From positions 5,419,001-5,483,000 of the forward strand of contig BTPP01000001.1 of NCBI GenBank assembly GCA_037102815.1: a stretch of DNA of 64,000 nt, written 5' to 3'. Below are positions 55,555-64,000 of the stretch, in pieces. Numbering within the stretch: the first letter of the stretch is position 1; every line of letters starts with the position of its first letter. The notes beneath the pieces were generated by a model. The model did not search any database. It saw only the letters and a list, made by a program, of their open reading frames with translations, and was not told the origin of the DNA. Made by a program: the position numbers and the translations under genes. Source of the DNA: Neurospora intermedia. Its lineage: Eukaryota > Ascomycota > Sordariomycetes > Sordariales > Sordariaceae.

Positions 55555-56304
55555 TGTGTCGGTCGTTCTAGGTCGATGGAGATATCGATGATGAAAGTTT
55601 GCGAATGGGTAAAAGTGGTACGTATGGTATGAGACGCGGTGCGACGCGCAAAGGGAAACTAAACAAACGAGAGATAACGATGCGACAGAACGGACCCCGC
55701 GGCGATAACAACTGAGATTGGAGCTTCTGGTACGTGGAGGTAAATGTCCATTCGATGGAATATTGAAATATGATTGACCGGGCCCGCGGACGGGACTCAA
55801 TGACGGAGGGGCACCAAAAAAAATAGAAACCCCTGTCGGTGCCAAGAGCGAGCGCTGCTAGTGCCGCGCTGCTTTGCACCGACAGTGCGTGCTGCCGGGC
55901 AACTTGAGCTGCCGGCGAGGGGGAGCTTCTGGATGCACTCCAGCCTGCCGGTGTGTCTGCCTCCAATTGGTCGTAGCGGTGGCTCCTTCAAGAAATCGGT
56001 TTAACGCTATCCGCGCAATTGAGCGTCCTTATTGGTCAAAGCTCTCAAAATCGAACGTGTCGGAAGTCGCAACACCCGCCTGGGCGGGCATGTTGCAACC
56101 ACAAGGGTCCTCCACAAGGAAATCAGGGGTTGCCCGCCGTGGGTAGGTTTGTTGAGGTTGAGGTTGGGCTGACGGACCCCCCTGTCGGCGGTGGAATAGC
56201 TGTGGCCATTGTTTTGTTTCTTTATAATTCAAGATTCCCGTCTTCTCTCTCCCCTGTTTCTCCTCCTCGACATTGTGCCGTCTCGTCAATCGCAAACCGT
56301 CACA
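55555..56304. other. Divergent promoter region csl4 / erg-1
   Basis: The start codons are 750 bp apart. A TTTATAATT element lies at 56221-56229, about 80 bp before the erg-1 start. No gene is present. Confidence 0.55.
56221..56229 (+). promoter_or_regulatory. TATA-like element of erg-1
   Basis: TTTATAATT lies about 80 bp upstream of the erg-1 ATG. Confidence 0.35.
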
Positions 56305-57159
56305 ATGCCTCCCAAGAAGCAGTCCTCCTCCGGCGGCAACAAGCCGTCCGGCTCTGGCTCTCGCTCCGGCTCCTCCTCCGGTTCGTCTTGCCGCTGCAGC
56401 TGCCGCTGCCGTTGCAGTATCGGTGGCTGGCTCAAGTTCTTTGCCATCTTGTTCGCCCTAGTTGCGCCTATCGCCTACGTCCTGGAGCAGCGTCTCGAGT
56501 CCTTCTACGTCTTCGATACTGAGCACCTTCACGATCTGTCCAAGCGCGCCATCAGCGCCCACGGCAACGACACCAAGGCTATTGTCAAGTACATTGTCGA
56601 CGAGCTGAACGACCGCAACGGCGTTGCGCCCTACGTCAACAATGATGAGGAGTGGGTGTTCAACAACGCTGGTGGTGCCATGGGTGCTATGTACATCATC
56701 CACGCCTCCATCACCGAGTACCTGATTATCTTTGGTAAGCCCCGTCTTCCAACACGCTTTTCGCAAGCTTGTGCTTCCCGCTTCTTTGGACCCATCACTA
56801 ACAGCACACTCCACACAACAGGCACTGCCATCGGTACTGAGGGTCACACCGGCCGCCACACCGCCGACGACTACTTCCACATCCTCACCGGCACTCAGAC
56901 TGCCTACGTCCCCGGCGAGTACGAGCCTGAGGTCTACCCTCCCGGCTCCGTTCACCACCTCGTCCGCGGCACCGTCAAGCAGTATAGGATGCCCGAGAGC
57001 TGCTTCGCGCTCGAGTATGCGCGCGGCTGGATCCCTCCCATGCTGTTCTTCGGTTATGCCGACACCCTCAGCAGCACGCTCGATTTCCCTACTCTCTGGC
57101 GTACCTCCGTCATCACCGGCCGCGAGATGATCAGCAACTTGCTCAAGGGCAAGTTTTAA
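56305..57159 (+). CDS. erg-1: C-8 sterol isomerase (ERG2 type)
   Basis: Two exons, 56305-56734 and 56822-57159, with an 87-nt intron, give 255 residues. Residues 1-37 are Ser/Gly/Lys-rich with a striking CRCSCRCRCS run, followed by one membrane anchor at about 42-60. The rest is the ERG2/sigma-1 receptor domain: NNAGGAMGAMYIIHASITEY, GTEGHTGRHTADDYFHILTG and the end ARGWIPPMLFFGYADTLSST. The enzyme moves the C8 double bond in fecosterol to make episterol in ergosterol synthesis in the ER. This is the gene defective in polyene-resistant Neurospora erg-1 mutants. The size matches the described protein of about 256 residues. Both exons are strongly C-biased in codon use. Confidence 0.95.
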   Translation: MPPKKQSSSGGNKPSGSGSRSGSSSGSSCRCSCRCRCSIGGWLKFFAILFALVAPIAYVLEQRLESFYVFDTEHLHDLSKRAISAHGNDTKAIVKYIVDELNDRNGVAPYVNNDEEWVFNNAGGAMGAMYIIHASITEYLIIFGKPRLPTRFSQACASRFFGPITNSTLHTTGTAIGTEGHTGRHTADDYFHILTGTQTAYVPGEYEPEVYPPGSVHHLVRGTVKQYRMPESCFALEYARGWIPPMLFFGYADTLSSTLDFPTLWRTSVITGREMISNLLKGKF

Positions 57160-57564
57160 GCATTATGCTTTACGAACTGTCCCCTTCTTCATGAAGGGTG
57201 TTTTAGTTACGAAGGTTTTGGAAAGCATGGGATAGAATATAGAGTAGAGATAAGGCTTCTCGGCACAAGCGGCGTCTACGCTAGACCGGAGTTTGGGTTA
57301 GATCAAGATATATCCATACCTATATTCACAATCTACGATGACGTAGTCGAAACATGACTACAATGATACCCTTCTTTGGAAATGTTCATCGCCTCTGTTT
57401 GCACATTCGCTGGTGAGTCCTTGCCCTCAGGTAATTGTCACAAATTTTCGTAGAGAAGGCCGGGTTGGCTTTATCATATCTGTGTTCTGGTTTAGCACAG
57501 CTAACCCGCTCGCTTCAAGAGAAACTTCTGCATTGGTGCTTTGTCTTCTATCTCTTCTCTTCTC

Positions 57565-57636
57565 TTCTCTCTTCACTTCTCTCTTCACTTTTCTCTTCAC
57601 TTCTCTCTCCACTTCTCTCTTCACTTTTCTCTTCAC
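57565..57636 (+). repeat. 12-bp minisatellite with 36-bp higher-order unit
   Basis: Six 12-bp CT-rich units are arranged as two 36-bp blocks of pattern A-A-B, where A is TTCTCTCTTCAC and B is TTTTCTCTTCAC. The blocks differ by one base (at about 57609). Confidence 0.9.
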
Positions 57637-60600
57637 TATGTATCATTGGCAAAGTGCTCATATACGTATCCATGTTTTCTACCTAGCTATACATCACTCG
57701 GCAACCCCTGAACCGCCGTCGCGCAAACAGCACGATTCCTAAGACTCATGTGTACACTCCCTCGGCGTTCCTCAGCACGTCTATTTCCTGCTCTACAATT
57801 CACGCCACCAAGTAGTCTATTCCACCTTCCTACGACGGCAGCTGGTAAATACCTCGGTTTACTATATTCCTCATTTTGTTTCGGCCAAAGTAGCCAGTCC
57901 ATCACCACGCCACTGTGCCGCGAGACGGGACGACAGACGACTCTACTTTCATCAACTTCGTTTCTTTCTGGCATAGCTCACAAGCACTGAGAGCTATGTT
58001 TTCCATGGACGACGCCTTTTGAGTCTGGCATGTTGCCACTGTAATTTGTCCTTCTCCTGAAGGGGGGTTTGCTACCCATACGGAGCAGAATGGGTGAATG
58101 CGTGTGACCACATCAGTATTGGTTTGTCTGCAAATGAGACTGAGGAAGTTCAAAGAAAGAAATAAAGGATTTTCCAAAATAACATGTCGGAAGACTTGAC
58201 AGCAGTACTCGTGCCCATTTGCTACATATGATGCTCTCATAATGGAGTGTTGTTGCTGGACAAGAGAGATGTATTTACAATCTTCAAGTTCAGTCTAAGT
58301 CTCTGTTGATAACCAGCCTGTGTTAAGTGTTAGACAAACGTTGAACACAGCTCTGAGATTGGCTTAGAATCTTTGAAACTTTTGGCATGGCTGTTTTTGT
58401 TTTGAAACGTTCAAGATAATGAGATTGCGAAGATACCATTCGACGGCTGGCATTGTCTTCGCCTTGTCGTCACCGTAGATTGTACTTCGTTCGGCTTAGT
58501 ACTACCGAGTTGTCATAGCTTGACTATGGAGACACTGTAGCAGCACTCGGCCACAGTTCATCTCATCTTATTCTGAAGACGTCATGGATGGCACATAAAA
58601 TTTCCTCATGACCAAAAGATGCCCATAACTGTGCGCGAAGCCGTCAGGCCTTAGTCTTAAGTTCAGTTTGAGGTTACGAACAGATAGAGAGAGGCCTTTG
58701 GCGAGGAGTGCTATCTCGACCGGGCGGCAGGCAGTTTATTAATAATTTTCTGGGTAGCGGTACCGACCAACAAGGCTGATCGACATTGTCATCAGGAAAC
58801 CCAGACCCATCTCCGTCCCCGCCTGTCATTGCCATTTCCCTCATCATCGGTTTCTCGTAATGGTGGTTTTCAACTTCGATATCGTGCGGTTGCCTTTGGA
58901 GTTTTAGAACCCCCATCCGAAGTAGAGCATGCAGCGAGCGAGATGCAACATGTTGTTTTAATCATCACGTTTGCATGATCAGGACTTCATCATTTTCACG
59001 CATGACGGCCTCTCTGGCATAACAGGTTTCCCCTTTGGAGGCGTTTTCTTCCCTCATCCGAAGTAGATGAAGTGGATGAAGCCCCCGTGGGCCCATACTT
59101 CCGTTCGCACTGGTGCTGACCGGCCTGGCACTTCCAGGGGTGGACGGGTAAGATTTCTCCTGACCGGGACACCGAACTCACCTCCGCTCGACGAATTCGT
59201 CCTCCCAGACTGCCCAAGGCCACAAGGCCACCTTGCATTGCAGGTTGGACATATGGTGTGAAAATTTTCACATCAGAACAAATTTTCCAACGGGCCGCGT
59301 GACACTGCTCGAGCGGAAAACTAGGCCGGATTTATGGTTCTAGAAGTCGTACAGTGGAACCCGGCAGTGGAGCGAGGTCCAATGTCGCCATGTTCCCGTG
59401 CTTTCGTGCCGCATTAGGGTGCGCTGCTGCTAATGGAAACGCCAGCGGGATGGGTTGACGCCGGCATGGTGCCGCCGCCGCTGCTTGTTTCTTCTTCTTG
59501 ACCGCCACGGCAACCAAACAGAACTCCTTTCCTTCTTTCCCCGCTCTTTTGACCCGCCAGCAGGAGCGCCAGTGGGACAGAAATTGCGGGGAAGAAACGG
59601 GACCTGTCAAGCTTCCTGTTTCGTAGGCTCGTAGGGCACTGCGGTGCGCTGAAAAAGGCCCCTACGAGGTGCGTTACGGCTATGGGCTTCGCCGCTTCAC
59701 GTGCCAGTGTTGCTATCGGTCGGCAAGGCTCCCGGTAGTGTCAAAATATTGTCGTGTTGTATGGTTTCAGCGAAACAGAACCCGGGGGCAAGGTTCTTGA
59801 CAATTTTCTGGACACAAATAAAAAAAGGTCAGCCGAGAACTTTGGTTCCTTGCATAGGCGACATCCGCGGAAATGGTGTTCGCACGGGGAATGAGGCAGC
59901 GAAATCGGGAACCAATGCCGATCCAACGTTGCCAATGTCGACGATGGTGGACGACAAGGACGCCTGTGGGAGGGTAACTCAAGTGCCATGGGACTGCTCC
60001 GAAAGGGTGTTAGTGAGCCGGTTTGTACGTAATAGAAAAGAGGGATCCGCCGCCCGCTTGAGACCAACCAGGCATCCAGCTCTACACACGTACCAGCGTC
60101 CGTCCTTTCTGCGAGCCTTTTTGAACGATCCGACTTTTTCTTTTGGCCTGTCGGGTGTACGTACTGTCAGGGAGGCCACTGCCAAGCACGGTTGCAGACA
60201 CCGGTACATAGCTGGAACGACGACGACGACGACTTGAGCCTCCTGGAGGAATCCATCCGTGGACGACGACCCTCCGAGAAGGTGGTATCAGTGTGTTATA
60301 CAGTGACGCCGGTAGATATTGAACCACCCTCCATTGCGTCAGTCAACGGCAGAGAATATTCCAGATAGATGACAGGTCGTATTGGAACGGACTCCATGCC
60401 ATAATGCCATGCGCAATGACGGGAGGTATCGCCAAAGAGTCGAGGCTTCAGATGTAAACTGCGGTTTGAGGATCGCTGAGCGCTGAAAGCTTGACCGAGT
60501 AATCTCGCCAGACGTCTTCCGCACGGGGCAGCTGAGCGGCAAGTGTGTGGGAGTTGCCAAGAAACTTGACTAAAGAGAATGGGATTTGGGGACTGGATGG

Positions 60601-62576
60601 GGAAGGTATAAGGTAAGAGCAACCTCTTAGCTGCATGAGAAAGGCCGGAGCCGCCTGCCGTCCACACAGCATCCAAACGTCATCGGAAAGTTTTTCGGCG
60701 CCAGTCCTGGCCAGGCAGCTTTGCGCACATACCTAGGGGAAGAGTAAAAAGGATCCGATGCTTGGATTATTAGGTGATTGTTCCGAAGGAAACAAATGGA
60801 ACTTGAAGTCCAACAAAGCGACGAAGGGTACTAGGAAACCACCTGACACCGGAAACTGGCAAGGCAAGAAGCTGACGCCAGGATCAAAGACAGAGAGGCA
60901 CATGACCTGCGAGGAGTCTAGGCCTATGCAGGCCCAAGAAACAACGAGACGGATGCTGTCATGATAAACACTTGTTGATCGACAATTTAAACCCTTAGAA
61001 CTAGTGTACCTGTCATGCCTGCCAATGCCATGGATTTTCCTTATCACTCGGCGGCTCATCATGCTGAGCTGAGCAAATGGTCTAGCTTATCGTGTTTATC
61101 TGATTCATCGAGAAGACTGGACCACACCTCACCTCTTGCCCGTTTGGGTTTCATACTGTCCACATGTTGTCGGCCGGGCATCATGTCATCATCCGCATCG
61201 ACCGTTGTCTGGTAGAGGCAAAGGCAGAGATAGCTTGGTATCATACGGAACTTCCTTCAGGCTGAACCATAATGAATGAACCTTGGATAGCTGGCTGACC
61301 GCTCTGCTGTGAGATTAGAAAGCCGTGCAACCACCACAATCCAACTCTTTTGTCCCGTCTGCCCGCTGCGGTCGTACAAGTACAAATATCCTCGACTGAA
61401 AGGCATGGTGATTCGGGTGGTTATCTATTGCTTATCATTCCCCGCATCGTCTGTTCCTGTTGTTCCATTACAGCTCGCATTGCACAGATGACACTAGTAG
61501 ACTGTCTTTGCTGCCAACAAGATGGGTTTTACCCCCTCAGCCGATGAGCAATCTTGCCGCGGTGTTCCAAGTCATGGATCGCCCGCCCATAACCTGAAAT
61601 CATGGACCTCGTGGCCCTCCTTAGCTGCACCTTTATCTAGATACCAAGACCCAGTCATACCGGGACTGCTACTTTCAGGTACCGGTATCCAATTACCCGG
61701 GGTACATAGGGCGATAGTGGGCAGCCTCAAGACTGGGGAACATGATCCCGTCTGGGTCCTGGGCCTTGCTTCCGTTGCCAATGCCATTTTCCCCACGATA
61801 TGCTAGTTGTCGATGAGGCCAATTGGACGGATAACCGTTTCCCCGTGAATGCCGGGAAAAAAGAAACGAAAGAAAGAAGAAGAGAGAAAAAAAAAAAGAA
61901 AAGCGTGCATGTGCTTGCTTAGTTGTTTGCTTGTCGTCCTCGAAAAGGAGATGGACCACCACACGTCGTCGACGAGCAGGACCAGCCGACCAGGGCATGG
62001 TGCAGAGTGGAACCCGGTGTCGGGGACGGGGACGGGACCCCGGGTGTGGACTCGCGGTGGACTGCATTTCTGGCCCCATCAACCCCGTAAAATCGCAAAT
62101 TCTTGTCCCTGTCCTCCGTCTGGTGTCCGCCAGCCCTGGAGCCGCTGAGAATGAGCGAGCGGGACCACTGACACCTTGAAGACCCAGACAACGGGAGCCA
62201 AAGAGAAAACGAGAGGAAGCCATGACCAGCAGAGGGCACCATGCCCGGACCATTGCGCGCACCTCGCGGGCTTCCTAGAAGTTGGATGGTTCACCCAGTG
62301 GATAGCTGCTCGCCGTGCGATTGGCCAGAATCGTTTTCTATTTGCTTCCCTTTGTTTGGTGCTTGTTGAGCCCTTCGCTCTCATCCTCTATGGTACTTAG
62401 TAGCAGCCAGGGGACCTCCTTGCTATTAAACCGCAGTCCGTCCATACGCTCGCGCTTCTCTCGTTCTTGTTTCGATTTCAATCCCTCTTGCCCGCTGCTG
62501 TCAACATCCTGCTGCTGGGTACTTCCGAGATCTGAGTTTTTTTCCCGCTTTGTTGGTCGGCCTTTCCCGAGTTCCC

Positions 62577-62585
62577 TATCTTATC
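62577..62585 (-). promoter_or_regulatory. Paired GATA-factor cores upstream of nmr-1
   Basis: TATCTTATC on the plus strand reads GATAAGATA on the minus strand, that is, two GATA cores five bases apart. Paired GATA cores are the known binding preference of NIT2, the nitrogen activator that NMR represses. It lies about 950 bp before the nmr-1 ATG. Single GATA sites are common, so function is inferred. Confidence 0.3.
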
Positions 62586-63236
62586 GGCTGCCCATAGGAA
62601 TCTGTAAGATCTCGCCCACAGGCATCTTTTGTCGATTTGATCTTCGAATTCCGGGTCCCGCCCCTGAGTTGGCAACGCAGCAGACGACATCGTTTTCAGA
62701 CACTACTACAACAGGTACGAGGAACTTGTACATAAAAATAAATGTACTTACATTATCTTGCTTGCTTCGTTCGTCCAGTTGGCTCTCACTGAGCCTTCAC
62801 CTCCCCTGCCCTGTCGCCTTTCCCACCAAGTTCCCCGTTCTGCCCGGCCGCCTGCGGTTTCTCACCCACCCGACCTACTATCCGTCCAATTGCCCCCGCA
62901 GTGACAACCATCACTCAGTGCAGCACGCAGTACCTACCTACAGCACGCAGTGCATCTCTAACACCGCTGCCATTGGAACCCCGCTGATAGCAAGAAAGAA
63001 AAGAGAATACGCCATCGACGCAGCAGCACGATACCGCCATTCCATCCGCGGTACACGGGGCCACTGTTCCGCCAGCAAGCACATCAGCAGACCAAGAGCA
63101 ACCCAATCGAACCGCTGCCCTGCACTTTCTGGGCTGTTTCCTGTCCTCGGTCGCATTTTACTCACCGGTATCGCCTACGCCGCCCTTGCGCTTCCAGAAC
63201 CAGAGCACGATCGCCCGGTCTCGTGCTTGGCTCAAC

Positions 63237-63255
63237 TTTTTTTTTTTTTTTTTTT
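63237..63255 (+). repeat. Poly-T homopolymer (19 nt)
   Basis: An uninterrupted run of 19 T residues about 280 bp upstream of the nmr-1 start codon. Confidence 0.9.
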
Positions 63256-63536
63256 CTTCTAACGGCCCCATCATCATCACCCTCCCCTGCTGCTCTACTT
63301 CCGAGAACTTAAAGGGTCACAACGGGAACCTACAGTGGTGGTCGCAATAGGAAATTCATTAAGCGCATTAAGCAACAGGCAAGAGCGTCTTTGCGCCCAC
63401 ACCTGTTCGGAAAGGACTCCTGTTTTCTGGGGAGACACAGCATCTCTAGCCGGGCTCTCTTCGTCGTAGAAAAAGTTTGAGACAGTCAGGGAATCTTTGG
63501 GAGGACGGTGACACCCGTCCATCACACTAGCCCACC

Positions 63537-64000
63537 ATGCCGGCCGAAATTCTATCAGAGCTACCATTGAGGCCAGCACCGAGAGACATCAAAATCCCCA
63601 ACGCCATGCACAATGAAGAGAGGCGGCACAAACACTCTCGCTCCTCCTACTCAGAGATGTCCCCTCTCATGTCGCGAAACAACTCTCTGACTTGGCGTCC
63701 TGCCAAACGCCCCATGCCGACCCCCGATAAGACGATTGCGGTCATCAACGCCGCCGGCCGACAGGCTGCTTCTTTCATCAGAGTAGCCACTGCCGTTGGC
63801 TTCCACGTACGAGCCCAAATGAGGAATCTCGAGGGTGTTGTGGCCACCGAAGTGTCGACGAATCCCAACGTTACCGTTCTGCAGGGTGAGCTTTACACCA
63901 AAGAGACCCCTGCGGAAAGTGATAAGGGACAGTGTGTCGACGTCACCAAGAATGGACCCATCTCCGGCATCGGCGTGAACGACGCCCTCATCTCCGAACT
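63537..64000 (+). CDS. nmr-1: Nitrogen metabolite repression protein NMR (partial, 5' part)
   Basis: From the ATG at 63537 the frame stays open to the window end: 154 complete codons, no intron so far. The start MPAEILSELPLRPAPRDIKI and the segment TIAVINAAGRQAASFIRVA (66-84), a Rossmann-type dinucleotide-binding motif of the NmrA family, identify NMR. It then continues VRAQMRNLEGVVATEVSTNP as in all NmrA orthologues. NMR binds the GATA activator NIT2 and blocks activation of nitrogen-catabolic genes when ammonium or glutamine is available; the Rossmann-like fold senses NAD(P). The full protein is about 488 residues, so about two thirds is missing beyond the window. The preceding region contains a double GATA site that could give feedback from NIT2. 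Confidence 0.95.
   Translation, partial: MPAEILSELPLRPAPRDIKIPNAMHNEERRHKHSRSSYSEMSPLMSRNNSLTWRPAKRPMPTPDKTIAVINAAGRQAASFIRVATAVGFHVRAQMRNLEGVVATEVSTNPNVTVLQGELYTKETPAESDKGQCVDVTKNGPISGIGVNDALISE

Larger units (their letters stand above)
57160..63536. other. Long intergenic region erg-1 / nmr-1
   Basis: This 6.4-kb stretch has no gene I can support. It starts with the erg-1 3' UTR and a 12-bp minisatellite at 57565-57636. The right 1.2 kb is pyrimidine-rich, contains two close GATA cores at 62577-62585 and a poly-T at 63237-63255, and is likely promoter and leader of nmr-1. Open frames such as 59701-60237 and 62390-63262 look non-coding by composition. A non-coding RNA is possible but has no sequence support. 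Confidence 0.5.

Noticed and set aside
59701-60237. 178-codon plus-strand frame in the erg-1/nmr-1 gap
   Set aside because: No domain, mixed composition, no splicing or promoter evidence.
62390-63262. 290-codon plus-strand frame upstream of nmr-1
   Set aside because: It begins with ATG but is Ser/Pro/Leu-rich from CT-rich DNA, ends in a poly-Phe run encoded by the poly-T tract, and has no domain. More likely promoter or leader; at most a non-functional upstream frame.
1-64000. Dispersed 5S rRNA genes, which Neurospora has genome-wide
   Set aside because: Looked for the conserved 5S internal sequence by eye on both strands and found none. A covariance-model search would settle this.

Overview
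The window is nuclear DNA of a filamentous ascomycete, almost certainly Neurospora crassa or a very close relative. Genes are short and compact, with GT-AG introns of about 57-210 nt carrying CTAAC/CTGAC-type branch points, and coding regions are C-rich at third positions. Four genes are recognisable as named Neurospora loci: the FKBP12 gene (fkr-2), hsp80 (Hsp90), erg-1 (sterol C-8 isomerase) and the first part of nmr-1. From memory these are linked on linkage group V; this was not checked by a search.

Layout. The first 27 kb hold vps5 (+), mitochondrial ribosomal protein bL31m (-), a mitochondrial-looking flavin reductase-like protein (+), FKBP12 (-), hsp80 (+), tRNA-Arg(CCG) (+), a Ser/Thr kinase with a long disordered N-terminus (-), a sterol O-acyltransferase (+) and a J-domain protein (-). 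From 27 to 35 kb there is no intact gene that I can support. This stretch holds a broken gene with one in-frame TAG, further coding-like fragments, a 98-bp inverted-repeat element resembling the Neurospora Guest MITE, and microsatellites. A metallophosphoesterase (-) follows at 35.5-36.9 kb, then a gene-poor stretch to 40.9 kb. The right part is dense again: a tiny three-repeat protein (+), mss1/MnmE (-), mak16 (+), mso1 (+), an RFTS/DNMT1-RFD-like protein (-), pus4 (+), sec2 (-), csl4 (-), erg-1 (+), a 6.4-kb spacer and the start of nmr-1 (+), which runs off the end.

Functional themes. Several neighbours share a process: FKBP12 and Hsp90 are both chaperone-related; mso1 and sec2 both act on Sec4-dependent exocytosis; the sterol acyltransferase and erg-1 are both in sterol metabolism; mss1, pus4 and the tRNA gene concern tRNA; bL31m, mak16 and csl4 concern ribosomes or RNA. 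These are chance neighbours on a eukaryotic chromosome and not an operon. mss1 and mak16 are divergent with only about 440 bp between start codons and may share a promoter.

Most notable observations: (1) the FKBP12 reading frame continues 55 codons upstream to an ATG and would encode an acid-free, Arg-rich mitochondrial-type presequence; (2) an unrecognised 75-residue protein is built from three [YF]GRSGYNK modules; (3) a 98-bp Guest-like foldback element; (4) a set of gene relics at 28.7-32.6 kb. Exon boundaries were worked out by eye from splice signals, reading-frame continuity and protein-family fit. No alignment or transcript data were available.
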